This document shows positions 6,371 through 12,906 of a stretch of DNA of 20,732 nucleotides, piece after piece. Made by a program: the position numbers and the translations under genes. The DNA lies in IMG/VR virus record IMGVR_UViG_3300010388_000097, positions 1 to 20,732 of that record; one strand, given 5' to 3'. Numbering within the stretch: position 1 is the first letter of the stretch; each line of letters starts with the position of its first letter. Below the pieces are notes generated by a model. That model was given only the letters and a program-made list of their open reading frames with translations, ran no database searches and was not told where the DNA came from. The stretch is from a virus.

Positions 6371-6904
6371 TTATCTCCAATGCGGCTTCATGTTTGAAAG
6401 TTGCGAGACGCGCTTCTTGTTCATCTCGTAAGGCGAGTTAGATTTAGCGGTAGGTCCAGCCTTACCGTCGTTTGGTAGGTGTGGTGCCGGTGCCAATCTA
6501 AATGCAGGGGTGTGCTTAGCAACTGGTACACCCTTTTTAGCGGCAGACATCTGACGCTTGATTCCAGCGTCCATGCCGAACTGTGGTGGGGTGTAGTAAT
6601 CGCTAGGATCAATACGCTCACCGCGGTGAACACCACGCTGGTACCCACGCTGGCTCTGGCGGATCTTTAGTCCGTTAAGTACCTGCTCGGATACGCTGTT
6701 AGGACGACCTTTGTCGTCTCGGCGTGTGCGAATTGTGCCTAGGTAACCATCAGGGTATTCCGCCTGTGGCTCTCTACCAACACCCATGCGTAGGTAGTCC
6801 ATCTCAGAACGCGCAACTGGCGTACCGCCTCCACCATAGTTGGTGTAGGTTCCGTATAACCCGTTTGCGCCTAGGTTCTGCGTATTTTGGTGAGGACTAC
6901 TCAT
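6371..6904 (-). CDS. Arg/Gly/Pro-rich protein of unknown function
   Basis: A 177-aa basic protein with low hydrophobicity. The first 30 residues are Asn/Gly-rich and probably disordered. The centre has EYPDGYLGTI followed by RTRRDDKGRP, then SQRGYQRGVHRGERIDPSDY. The C-terminal third contains a second Lys/Pro-rich stretch. The composition suggests a nucleic-acid-binding or virion-associated protein, and the central segment looks like one conserved among actinophages, but I cannot assign a function. The ATG at 6904 has only GGTGG as a weak ribosome site. Confidence 0.6.
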   Translation of the reverse strand: MSSPHQNTQNLGANGLYGTYTNYGGGGTPVARSEMDYLRMGVGREPQAEYPDGYLGTIRTRRDDKGRPNSVSEQVLNGLKIRQSQRGYQRGVHRGERIDPSDYYTPPQFGMDAGIKRQMSAAKKGVPVAKHTPAFRLAPAPHLPNDGKAGPTAKSNSPYEMNKKRVSQLSNMKPHWR

Positions 6905-6921
6905 ACCACCAGTTTAGTTAG

Positions 6922-7938
6922 TTATTTGCTAACAGGTGCCCTAAACTCATGTCCCATAAATACTGCCCAGTCGTCAAAGATAGGTACGGACTGTAGGGTA
7001 AACTCGCCAGACTCCTTGTACCATGCGAAGCCTATGCCCTGCTGCCAGTTCTCCCAATAGGTGACTGGTGACTCGTTAGGGGTGATGCCACCCTTTACGC
7101 TAGGTACAGACCCGTCTACACGACATAGACATCCTGGGCTAAACGCGGCATTTCGCGCTGGGCCCTGGCTGGTGTGGTTTGTGTGGTACAGGGTTTCGAT
7201 ACGGTGGATGTGCCCGTAGATGGTAGACGTGTGGTGGTTTGCATTAATGTACTTCATGGCTGTGCTACCGCCCGAGTTCACGCGATCTCCGTGGATGCAA
7301 CGCAGGTTCTTGTTTAGCCAGAACTCACCAGCTGGGTATCCGCTGGCGTAGGTGACGTTTAGTTCATCCATGCGTAGCAGGTGTGGCAGGCTGTTTACAG
7401 GCCAGTTGTCTGGGGTATCTCCGCCACGCTTCATGGTTACAACCGCTGGGGCGCGCTCTGCCAGATACTTATATATACGGCAGTCGTGGTTTCCCTCTAG
7501 GAATACGATCTGTGCGTCAGGGCAGGTTGCACGCTGTTGCGCTAGGTACTCGTATCCACGCTGGATTGCCAAGTTAGTCGAGTTCTGGAACGCGATCTCT
7601 TGGTGGTGGCGACTCTGTGCTGGTAGGTCTAGGGTGTCGCCAAGGTTTACAATCGTGTCCACGCCGAACTGTTGGTTAGCGTAGTCTACGATCTGCATGG
7701 CGATACTGATGGCCTGCTCTGAGTGGAACTCGACTACCGAGCCGTCCTCATACACTCGGTATCCGATCTGGGTGTCCGGCAACAAGGCTGCCAACTTCCA
7801 GTCGTTCGACGCCTTCTTCTTTGACGACTTCGACGACGTGATCTTCATTGGGGTTGCCTGGTGCAACGGTAGCGGAGTTTCAGGGCTACTTTCCAGTAAC
7901 TTCTTTAACTCTCTGGCTAGGCTTTCGGACAAGTGCAT
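6922..7938 (-). CDS. Calcineurin-like metallophosphoesterase
   Basis: A 338-aa protein with all metal-binding motifs of the superfamily in order: DTQIG (55-59, Gln in place of the usual His), GDTLD (100-104), GNHD (149-152), HGD (216-218) and GHIH (242-245). Such enzymes hydrolyse phosphomonoesters or diesters, including nucleic acids and nucleotides, with two metal ions. A Ser/Lys-rich linker (33-46) precedes the catalytic domain and looks flexible. The ATG at 7938 follows GAGAGGA and overlaps the HTH-like gene by 22 bases. The substrate cannot be read from the sequence; nucleotide or DNA-end processing would fit a phage, but that is inference. Confidence 0.85.
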   Translation of the reverse strand: MHLSESLARELKKLLESSPETPLPLHQATPMKITSSKSSKKKASNDWKLAALLPDTQIGYRVYEDGSVVEFHSEQAISIAMQIVDYANQQFGVDTIVNLGDTLDLPAQSRHHQEIAFQNSTNLAIQRGYEYLAQQRATCPDAQIVFLEGNHDCRIYKYLAERAPAVVTMKRGGDTPDNWPVNSLPHLLRMDELNVTYASGYPAGEFWLNKNLRCIHGDRVNSGGSTAMKYINANHHTSTIYGHIHRIETLYHTNHTSQGPARNAAFSPGCLCRVDGSVPSVKGGITPNESPVTYWENWQQGIGFAWYKESGEFTLQSVPIFDDWAVFMGHEFRAPVSK

Positions 7939-8159
7939 GTTCCTCTCAAGTGGTGAACAAATGATGTGCGTTTGAACGGCACGTCTGGCTGATACTTAAG
8001 GATTAGGTTTAGCGCATCAGTCAGGTTCAGGTTTGGGCTTGCTTGCAATAATGAAAATACTTCGGTAAACTCTTCGTCCTGTGCGGCGAGCCAGACGGCC
8101 ACGATACACCCAGTCACCTTAGAGCGGTTTGCCAGCTCTCTTAGTTCGTCTAGTAACAC
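7917..8159 (-). CDS. Helix-turn-helix-like small protein, possible regulator
   Basis: An 80-aa protein made of helices: LLDELRELANRS, CIVAVWLAAQ, then LNLTDALNLILKYQPDVPFKRTSFVHHLRGTCTCP. The final part, with a recognition-helix-like TSFVHHLRG followed by CTC, resembles small actinophage proteins annotated as HTH DNA-binding proteins. The start is GTG at 8159, preceded by AGGAGAG at good spacing. It is the first gene after the intrinsic terminator at 8251-8283, so it probably has its own promoter and may autoregulate. DNA binding is an inference. Confidence 0.65.
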   Translation of the reverse strand: MLLDELRELANRSKVTGCIVAVWLAAQDEEFTEVFSLLQASPNLNLTDALNLILKYQPDVPFKRTSFVHHLRGTCTCPKA

Positions 8160-8185
8160 TGTGATCTCTCCTATACAGCACGGCT

Positions 8186-8220
8186 ATTATCTTACGTCGT
8201 ACTGTACCACACTCTAACAC
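8186..8220 (-). promoter_or_regulatory. Promoter/operator candidate before the HTH-like gene
   Basis: This lies between a terminator and the next gene, so a promoter is expected. On the minus strand a good -10, GATAAT, sits at 8186-8191; no convincing -35 lies 16-18 bases upstream. The palindrome GTAC-T-GTAC (8199-8207) sits 7 bases upstream of the -10, where a repressor could act. An alternative extended -10, TGT-TAGAGT, lies further upstream. Confidence 0.3.
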
Positions 8221-8250
8221 GATATGCCAGATTAACACAAGGGGTGTTGA

Positions 8251-8283
8251 GAAAAGAAAAACCCGGTCGCGCGGGCGACCGGG
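8251..8283 (-). terminator. Rho-independent terminator
   Basis: A perfect 9-bp GC-rich stem, CCCGGTCGC (8262-8270) with GCGACCGGG (8275-8283), has a 4-base loop and is followed on the minus strand by TTTTTCTTTTC. It ends the transcript coming from the gene at 8315-8632 and separates the small-gene block from the HTH/phosphoesterase block. Confidence 0.92.
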
Positions 8284-8314
8284 GGCCGGAGTTAACCGGG
8301 GATGATTCTTTAGA

Positions 8315-8632
8315 CTAGTTTAGGTCTGAATAACCTGCGTTGAAGTTAGGCGCAGTGCGGTTTACTGAAGCAGTAAACAAACGACCGTTACCCTGTGTAG
8401 GACCTACGTGTGGGTCTGTGTAAGAAGGCATGGTGGTCTTAATACCATAACCGCGCTTACCGCTAGCCTTTACGTTTGAACGGTTTGCCTTGTTCTTGAT
8501 GGTAGGGTCTGCAGCCTGAGCGCCCTTCTTGGCGACTAGCTTACCTGATGTGCCCTCAGCCGACGCGTTCTTCGCGGTGGTTGCGGCACTGTTTCCCATG
8601 GTAGGGAACTTGCTCTTTGATGATTCACTCAT
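8315..8632 (-). CDS. Basic, disordered protein of unknown function
   Basis: A 105-aa protein rich in Ser, Ala, Lys, Asn and Thr, with almost no hydrophobic core and a strongly basic middle (residues 30-65, several KK, KR and NK pairs). There is no recognisable domain. Composition fits a nucleic-acid-binding or virion protein. A strong AAGAGGAAA ribosome site precedes the ATG at 8632, and a strong terminator follows its stop, so it is the last gene of its transcript. Confidence 0.65.
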   Translation of the reverse strand: MSESSKSKFPTMGNSAATTAKNASAEGTSGKLVAKKGAQAADPTIKNKANRSNVKASGKRGYGIKTTMPSYTDPHVGPTQGNGRLFTASVNRTAPNFNAGYSDLN

Positions 8633-8690
8633 GATTTTCCTCTTTTGGCCAAAGTGGGTGGTAATACAACCATACCGCTAATAGGACTGC

Positions 8691-8969
8691 TTAGCTTACT
8701 GAACTTACTTTAAATACAATCGCGCTAATTGTGTCTCCGTTGCTCTCTACTGAGGCAAATCCTGGGACACAAATTAGGTCGATACCCCTAGGGGCAGCGT
8801 ATCCTCGGGCAATAGCAATGGCCTTAACAGCCTGGTTTACAGCCCCAGCACCTACGGCACGGAGCTTACAGCCGCCGTTCTCGTAGACGGCGTGGGCAAT
8901 CGCGGATGCGACTAATTGGGGGTTACTGCCTGCGCCAACGCGCAATACATCATCTTTTGATTCTGACAT
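8691..8969 (-). CDS. SpoVS family protein (stage V sporulation protein S homologue)
   Basis: A 92-aa protein that matches SpoVS along its length: VLRVGAGSNPQLVASAIAHA (9-28), GAGAVNQAVKAIAIARGY (40-57), and DLICVPGF (64-71), as compared with Bacillus subtilis GAGALNQAVKAVAIARG and DLICIPAF. SpoVS is a small Alba-like-fold protein that affects septation and spore coat assembly in Bacillus and is thought to bind nucleic acid. A homologue in a phage could modulate host development or cell division, or simply bind DNA or RNA. AGAGG lies upstream of the ATG at 8969. The gene stands alone between the micro-genes and the disordered protein. Confidence 0.85.
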   Translation of the reverse strand: MSESKDDVLRVGAGSNPQLVASAIAHAVYENGGCKLRAVGAGAVNQAVKAIAIARGYAAPRGIDLICVPGFASVESNGDTISAIVFKVSSVS

Positions 8970-8990
8970 TTAATACCTCTTATTATGTGC

Positions 8991-9004
8991 GGAACTCCCG
9001 TTCC
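8991..9004. repeat. Small inverted repeat upstream of the SpoVS gene
   Basis: GGAAC and GTTCC flank a 4-base centre 22 bases before the SpoVS start. There is no T-run, so it is not a terminator. It could be an operator, but it is short enough to be chance. Confidence 0.25.
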
Positions 9005-9044
9005 TACCACTATACGGGTATTTAAAGGGGTAGTGTTGCCTAAA

Positions 9045-9158
9045 CTATTGGGCAGTTTCTTTGTGGCACTCGCAGGAACATGCCCGATCTGGGATGGTTT
9101 TTACGCAAGTACCGTGGTGCCCGTCTAGGCACCAGCCAAACTTACTCGTCCCGGCCAT
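9045..9158 (-). CDS. Micro-protein with CHHC-type metal motif
   Basis: A 37-aa protein starting MAGTSKFGWCLDGHHGTC and ending in CSCECHKETAQ. Five Cys (10, 18, 27, 29, 31) and three His (14, 15, 32) in 37 residues make a metal site very likely. The pattern C-LDGHHGTC ... C-x-CxCH is familiar from tiny actinophage and actinobacterial proteins. The ATG at 9158 lies inside the 3' end of the micro-gene at 9142-9255 (17-base overlap), with a purine-rich GGGATGAAG before it. It ends at TAG 9045-9047. Function unknown. Confidence 0.65.
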   Translation of the reverse strand: MAGTSKFGWCLDGHHGTCVKTIPDRACSCECHKETAQ

Positions 9159-9255
9159 CTTCATCCCACTCGCTCAGCGGAGGAAACGCTAGGATCCAGA
9201 CCATACCAAACAGGATCAGGGCTGGGATCATCGTCAACCACCATAGCCAGGCCAT
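9142..9255 (-). CDS. Single-span membrane micro-protein
   Basis: A 37-aa protein starting MAWLWWLTMIPALILFGMV: one hydrophobic helix (residues 3-24) followed by an acidic tail (SEWDEDGRDE). Its ATG overlaps the stop of the gene at 9255-9500 as TAATG, a junction type used repeatedly in this phage, which is the main reason to accept it. It may be a small membrane-active accessory protein. The function is not known. Confidence 0.6.
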   Translation of the reverse strand: MAWLWWLTMIPALILFGMVWILAFPPLSEWDEDGRDE

Positions 9256-9500
9256 TAGTCCTCGATCTTGAGTACTGGTGAGGTGGTGCGTAGTGTGATC
9301 TTGTCCTTGGCGTCATCCATGTGCTCAGTTACCATGCGCATAGGCTCGCCTACCTCGTAGTGAACGGTTAGGAACTTGACCCACTCGTTGTCTTTGCGGA
9401 GCGCGGTGTTGACAAAACTAGGGGTGGTGCGCGGTACACGGCGTACCATCTTGTCAGCCATATCGAACTCGTAAACGCTGTTTTCGGTATAAACCTTCAT
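9255..9500 (-). CDS. Small beta-rich protein of unknown function
   Basis: An 81-aa protein: KVYTENSVYEFDM (2-14) and KFLTVHYEVGEPMRMVTE (42-59) look like beta strands, with ITLRTTSPVLKIE at the end. It has a compact barrel-like profile similar to small conserved actinophage proteins. The ATG at 9500 immediately follows the stop of the coiled-coil gene, and GAAGG lies just upstream. The function is not recognised. Confidence 0.65.
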   Translation of the reverse strand: MKVYTENSVYEFDMADKMVRRVPRTTPSFVNTALRKDNEWVKFLTVHYEVGEPMRMVTEHMDDAKDKITLRTTSPVLKIED

Positions 9501-9833
9501 TTAGTTACCTTCTTTAATATACGTCAAGAATAGGGCCTTTACTGGTGCATCTAGCTTGGCCCAGGAATCGTCGCGGCTTTCCAGCCACTCATCAAACTTA
9601 CCAGTAGCCACGGCTGAATACAAGCGGCTTCTTTCTCCGGCTATGCCTATCTTGATTAGCTCCATCTCCTCATCGTCATAGACGTTGTTTCGGTAGATGT
9701 GCCCGGCCTTCTTCTTGGCCTTCTCATAGGCGATCTTGATGCCCATGTAGGTTTTGCTAAACTCTTTGGCAGCAAACTGTGCCTGGCGGTACTTCTCCTC
9801 CGCCTCTTTAAATGCTTCTTCTTTACTTAGCAT
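9501..9833 (-). CDS. Helical/coiled-coil protein of unknown function
   Basis: A 110-aa, highly charged, almost wholly helical protein. Residues 4-43 are a continuous Lys/Glu/Ala-rich helix (KEEAFKEAEEKYRQAQFAAK onward) with coiled-coil character, and a second helical part runs from 53 to 108. The gene overlaps its upstream neighbour by 11 bases. No family is recognised. It may be a protein-interaction or DNA-associated factor. Confidence 0.65.
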   Translation of the reverse strand: MLSKEEAFKEAEEKYRQAQFAAKEFSKTYMGIKIAYEKAKKKAGHIYRNNVYDDEEMELIKIGIAGERSRLYSAVATGKFDEWLESRDDSWAKLDAPVKALFLTYIKEGN

Positions 9834-10011
9834 CTAACTGGCCGTCTTGGATGTTGTGAATAACTGAAAATATCATCCGTCTGGTCTCACCGCTAATTGC
9901 TTTTAGCTTTAGTTCGTCCAGCATCTTGATGATCTGGGTCTCTTTGTCCCTCTGACCACGCTGATACGCTTTGATAGTGGTTGTGTGGATTAGCTCTTGA
10001 ATGTCGCTCAT
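9823..10011 (-). CDS. Member 1 of tandem small-protein family (YxxGxxD...IIKxL)
   Basis: A 62-aa protein. AYQRGQRDKETQIIKMLDEL (15-34) matches the core of the adjacent gene at 10008-10229 (YSQGVKDTEERIIKLLEEM) and, more weakly, 10226-10438 and 10538-10741. The C-terminal half has a different sequence. It starts at ATG 10011 with a 4-base ATGA overlap. Function unknown; a repeated amphipathic helix suggests a protein-binding module. Confidence 0.65.
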   Translation of the reverse strand: MSDIQELIHTTTIKAYQRGQRDKETQIIKMLDELKLKAISGETRRMIFSVIHNIQDGQLDAK

Positions 10012-10229
10012 CTGTTATCTCCTTTAATAATGGCAATAGCATCCTCACGAATTAGCACTTTAGGTGTTACTACAGATTCAATCGGGTTACCATCTATTGC
10101 AACTGCTGAATAAACTTGCCAAGGCATCTCCTCTAGCAGTTTGATAATGCGTTCCTCAGTGTCTTTGACACCTTGGCTATAAGCAGCCCTATCCCTTAAG
10201 CGCTCACCTATCTGCTCCCACTCGCTCAC
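10008..10229 (-). CDS. Member 2 of tandem small-protein family
   Basis: A 73-aa protein. The core is AAYSQGVKDTEERIIKLLEEM (15-35), and the C-terminus LIREDAIAIIKGDNR parallels YKKDVLALIKGEKK of the next member. It starts with GTG at 10229, overlapping the upstream stop as GTGA. The two shared blocks (core and C-terminus) make it the best link between members 1 and 3. Confidence 0.65.
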   Translation of the reverse strand: MSEWEQIGERLRDRAAYSQGVKDTEERIIKLLEEMPWQVYSAVAIDGNPIESVVTPKVLIREDAIAIIKGDNR

Positions 10230-10438
10230 TTTTTCTCTCCCTTGATCAAGGCTAGTACGTCTTTTTTGTAGACTACATCGTCAAAAGTATCTACGTCCAG
10301 CTCTTTAACTGCTTCATAAATCTCTAGTTGTTTGTCCGCCAGTCCTTTGGCGTACGCGGTATCCCAGATGGATTTGACTTCTGGGAGGCTGAGGTCATAG
10401 TGGTTCTCAGCGGGCTGGTTCGTCGGTTTCTTCTTCAT
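10226..10438 (-). CDS. Member 3 of tandem small-protein family
   Basis: About 70 aa. A polar leader is followed by TAYAKGLADKQLEIYEAVKEL (the family core) and a C-terminal block YKKDVLALIKGEKK. Two in-frame ATGs exist (10444 and 10438). The second is 6 bases after AGGAG, whereas the first would touch it, so 10438 is preferred. The first 98 or so bases upstream contain the short member 4, which overlaps this gene by 32 bases. Confidence 0.6.
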   Translation of the reverse strand: MKKKPTNQPAENHYDLSLPEVKSIWDTAYAKGLADKQLEIYEAVKELDVDTFDDVVYKKDVLALIKGEKK

Positions 10439-10535
10439 CGACATCTCCTAAATCTACTACAAGGTTATCGTCTAGGGACTTAATCCAGTCCTGTAATCCA
10501 GCGGCATATTTCTCTGCCCACTTCTTGATATCCAC
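10407..10535 (-). CDS. Member 4 of tandem small-protein family (short, GTG start)
   Basis: A 42-aa protein starting MDIKKWAEKYAAGLQDWIKS with the YxxGLxD core of the family, then a very acidic tail (DLGDVDEEETDEP). It starts with GTG at 10535, 2 bases after the stop of the gene at 10538-10741, and ends at TGA 10407 inside the next gene. It fills what would otherwise be a 93-base gap. The ribosome site (GAGTAA) is weak, so translation probably depends on coupling. Confidence 0.5.
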   Translation of the reverse strand: MDIKKWAEKYAAGLQDWIKSLDDNLVVDLGDVDEEETDEPAR

Positions 10536-10537
10536 TA

Positions 10538-10741
10538 TTACTCAGATTCGTCGATTACTTCTGCTAGGGTCTCTAGGTCGTAGCCTACGCCCAAGTATGG
10601 TTCTGCTTCGCGTGAAGCTAGGGCCTTCAGTACGTGGTCCACGCCTGCCTTAAACCCGATTGATTTTCCTGCCTTTAGACCTTCTGAGTAGTCGTACAGG
10701 TTGGTGATGCCTAGCGCACTTAGTTCTGCCATCTTAGCCAT
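10538..10741 (-). CDS. Member 5 of tandem small-protein family (divergent)
   Basis: A 67-aa protein with LYDYSEGLKAGKSIGFKAGVDHVLKAL (15-41), a variant of the Y-x-x-G core, and an acidic C-terminal half ending in ETLAEVIDESE. The ATG at 10741 follows AAGAGGC and overlaps the stop of the membrane-protein gene by 8 bases. The relation to members 1-3 is weaker and rests on core position and composition. Confidence 0.55.
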   Translation of the reverse strand: MAKMAELSALGITNLYDYSEGLKAGKSIGFKAGVDHVLKALASREAEPYLGVGYDLETLAEVIDESE

Positions 10742-10934
10742 TGTTTGCCTCTTTTCCTAATATGAATAGTGTTATTCCTACAGCGGCGATTACCCACCCT
10801 GCGTATGTTCTACCGTCTACTACAATACCACCGAAGCCAATTACTGCAACTCCGACGCCTACTGATCTGAGCATTAATTTTTGCATTTCTCTCCTCTTAG
10901 CCTTTAGCCTGTGGCCCTGGTATCCGTAAATCAT
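10734..10934 (-). CDS. Two-helix membrane protein of unknown function
   Basis: A 66-aa protein with a basic N-terminus (KAKRRE, 11-16) and two hydrophobic segments (LMLRSVGVGVAVIGFGGIVV around 20-39, and WVIAAVGITLFILG around 47-60), separated by VDGRTYAG. The start is ambiguous: ATG 10934 overlaps the RuvC gene stop as ATGA, but ATG 10886 (residue 17) has a far stronger ribosome site, AAGAGGAG, 4 bases before it and would remove the basic leader. A small membrane accessory protein either way. Confidence 0.6.
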   Translation of the reverse strand: MIYGYQGHRLKAKRREMQKLMLRSVGVGVAVIGFGGIVVDGRTYAGWVIAAVGITLFILGKEANNG

Positions 10935-11512
10935 TTCTCGCGATACTTCGGATCTTGTATATTATTGTAGATTTCTCGCTCATATGCAAGTTCGGCTTTA
11001 CCAGCTGCCATGTGCGCCAACGCGTACGAGTCCGCAGCGTTGTCATCGTTAAACTCTATGCCCCACTTCTTGAACACGTGCAATAGCATCTGGTTCTTTT
11101 GGATACCTGATCCTTTGCCAGTGACGTACTTCTTCAAGGTCGTCGGTGGGATGATGTAAGGGTATTTGCCGTGGTGTTGCCACAGCCACTCATACAATTC
11201 GGTCTTTACCATGCCACCTAGTTCCCCAGCCATGTGGGCCATCTGTGCGCCGTATGCGTAGCCTTCCATAGCCGCACGTATGTCGGTCTGATCGGCATCT
11301 ACGTATTGCTCTAGATAACTGCTAAAGGTCAAGGCCATGCTGGTTAGTCGGTCAATACCTGTGCTTTCGCCTTTGAACACGTAGGTCTTGTACCCATCGC
11401 TGTCCATATCCATGAAAGTAAGGCCGAACCCGGAGTACGACTGGTCTATACCTATTGCTAGTCGCGTGGACTTAGCGGGTACTCCAGGGCCGTACTCTTT
11501 TGTCTTAGCCAT
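10931..11512 (-). CDS. RuvC-like Holliday junction resolvase
   Basis: A 193-aa protein with the RNase H-like fold of RuvC. The first strand is IGIDQSYSGFG (20-30) with catalytic D23, a Glu at 83 follows in AMEGYAYG, and the C-terminal helix carries DDNAADSYALAHM (156-168) with D157 and D161. RuvC-type resolvases cut four-way junctions; in phages they resolve branched replication or recombination intermediates before packaging. The ATG at 11512 overlaps the upstream stop as TAATG, and it is co-transcribed with the Cas4-like nuclease, which supports a recombination role. The N-terminal 17 residues are extra compared with E. coli RuvC. Confidence 0.8.
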   Translation of the reverse strand: MAKTKEYGPGVPAKSTRLAIGIDQSYSGFGLTFMDMDSDGYKTYVFKGESTGIDRLTSMALTFSSYLEQYVDADQTDIRAAMEGYAYGAQMAHMAGELGGMVKTELYEWLWQHHGKYPYIIPPTTLKKYVTGKGSGIQKNQMLLHVFKKWGIEFNDDNAADSYALAHMAAGKAELAYEREIYNNIQDPKYREK

Positions 11513-12015
11513 TAGGTAGTAAACCTGCGGGTTCTGGTCTTGAAGTTGTCGCCAGCGGTACGGCGGGTCAACTCACGGCTACATACCGAACTACTACGCT
11601 CACAGTTGTTTGCCATGGTCTCTAGCATCTTGCGGTAGGCGTACTTGTTTAGGTGGTCCTGCTTTAGGTTCATGATCTCTGGGTCTGAATCTACCAGGGC
11701 CTTCATCATGGTTACTGTGGTCTTAGCACTGGCGCTCTGCTGACGTAGCATGGCCATCGACTCTTCGTAATCTACCTTGCGCTCAGCTTCCTTCTCGTCC
11801 ACGATGGCGCAGGATAGCTGGGTGTTAACGAAATCGCTGTATGCCGAAAACTTGGTGTACAGGAGCATCAGCTCTTCGTCATTGATATCAGTGATGTCTG
11901 CCGGAAGTGATGGGCGGTCTAGCTCAACCTCTCGGTCTACTACTAGGCCCTGCTTATCCATGGCATCTAGGACATACCGGCTAGTGTCGTTTGTAATTAA
12001 CGTACTCTTACTCAT
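11512..12015 (-). CDS. Helical protein of unknown function between Cas4-like nuclease and RuvC
   Basis: About 168 aa when started at ATG 12015, which follows AAGGA and overlaps the nuclease stop by 8 bases; the longer reading from 12072 would run deep into the nuclease gene. The middle (INDEELMLLYTKFSAYSDFV) and the long charged helix after it look like coiled coil. The C-terminal end has two Cys (NNCERSSSVCSR) and ends basic (FKTRTRRFTT). Its place between a Cas4-like exonuclease and a resolvase suggests a recombination accessory factor, but no family is recognised. Confidence 0.65.
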   Translation of the reverse strand: MSKSTLITNDTSRYVLDAMDKQGLVVDREVELDRPSLPADITDINDEELMLLYTKFSAYSDFVNTQLSCAIVDEKEAERKVDYEESMAMLRQQSASAKTTVTMMKALVDSDPEIMNLKQDHLNKYAYRKMLETMANNCERSSSVCSRELTRRTAGDNFKTRTRRFTT

Positions 12016-12883
12016 TGTATTCCTTACACTGTTTGCATTTATGTGCTCCACCGACATTGCAGTCGGGGGCAACTTCTTTAGACAACGAGTCTACCACTAA
12101 TTGTGCGCCATCCAAAATAGGCTGGATGGCCCAGGTATCACGACGAACGAAAAACTCTTTAACAGCCTGGGTAGGCTTTGCTTCGTATAGGATGATCGCC
12201 TCATCTGGCGCGGTAGGATCTGCACGCTTTGCCAGCTCCATGTACAACTGGACCTGAGCAACGTGCGACTCGAATGGTGACTGCATCTCTTTCCAGGTCT
12301 TGTTGAAGTCCTGGCCGTTGGCTAGGTAGTTTGACTTGTCTAGCCACATGAAGGTACCTTCACCGACCGACTTAATCTCTAGCATTAGGTCATCGCCGAA
12401 TCCCTTTAGCCAGCCGTCTGAGTGACCTGTGATCATCAGCTCGCTGCTCTCTACAGGTACTTCTTTAAATCGCATTAGGCGCTCTGATCCACAGGCGTCA
12501 CAGCCTTCTGGGCTAAGTGCCCATGTCAAGATACCGCAGACGCGACATTCCCATACGCCGTACAACTTACCCATCTCACGGAACCAGTTCTGCCAGGTGT
12601 CGTGGATACCGTGGCCCTGGGCAAAAATAAGTTCACGCGCCAGTGTCTTGGTCTGCGGGGCTGGGTGATGTCCACGTAGGTGGAAGTAGGAAGCGCGGTG
12701 GCACCACCACTGGCTTACTATGGCTGATGGGTGCAGACCGTCAAATGATCTGGAGTTATCCTGCGGCTTAGACAGGATGTGTCGTTCTACTTTACCTAGA
12801 ACTCGGCTGGTTGACTTACCAGCAGACACAAAGTCTTTTAGTTTTCCTGGGGCAATCTTTGAAGTTGTAGCATCTTTTGGCAT
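12008..12883 (-). CDS. Cas4-like PD-(D/E)XK nuclease with Fe-S cysteines and an inserted zinc ribbon
   Basis: A 291-aa protein. The nuclease core is readable: H94 in GHGIHDTWQ, D156 in GHSDGW, E169-x-K171 in LEIKS, and the helix QVQLYM (211-216) in the place of the QhxxY motif. C61, together with C275, C283 and C286 near the end, gives the one-plus-three cysteine layout of Cas4/AddB-type [4Fe-4S] nucleases. An extra CRVC...CDAC block (113-131) looks like a zinc ribbon inserted between motifs. Phage enzymes of this type resect DNA ends for recombination; CRISPR adaptation is a different use of the family. I chose ATG 12883 (AAAGGACG upstream); a GTG at 12916 falls in the promoter -10 region. 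Confidence 0.8.
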   Translation of the reverse strand: MPKDATTSKIAPGKLKDFVSAGKSTSRVLGKVERHILSKPQDNSRSFDGLHPSAIVSQWWCHRASYFHLRGHHPAPQTKTLARELIFAQGHGIHDTWQNWFREMGKLYGVWECRVCGILTWALSPEGCDACGSERLMRFKEVPVESSELMITGHSDGWLKGFGDDLMLEIKSVGEGTFMWLDKSNYLANGQDFNKTWKEMQSPFESHVAQVQLYMELAKRADPTAPDEAIILYEAKPTQAVKEFFVRRDTWAIQPILDGAQLVVDSLSKEVAPDCNVGGAHKCKQCKEYNE

Positions 12884-12906
12884 GTATATATCCGTCCTTT
12901 GCAACG

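Noticed and set aside
7352-7684. Open frames on the plus strand (for example here, 14294-14881 and 12877-13266)
   Set aside because: They lie opposite strongly supported minus-strand genes, have no ribosome sites, and show low-complexity or biased composition.
12008-12883. CRISPR-associated Cas4
   Set aside because: There is no repeat-spacer array and no cas1 or cas2; the neighbours are RuvC-like and RecA-like, so it is a phage recombination nuclease.
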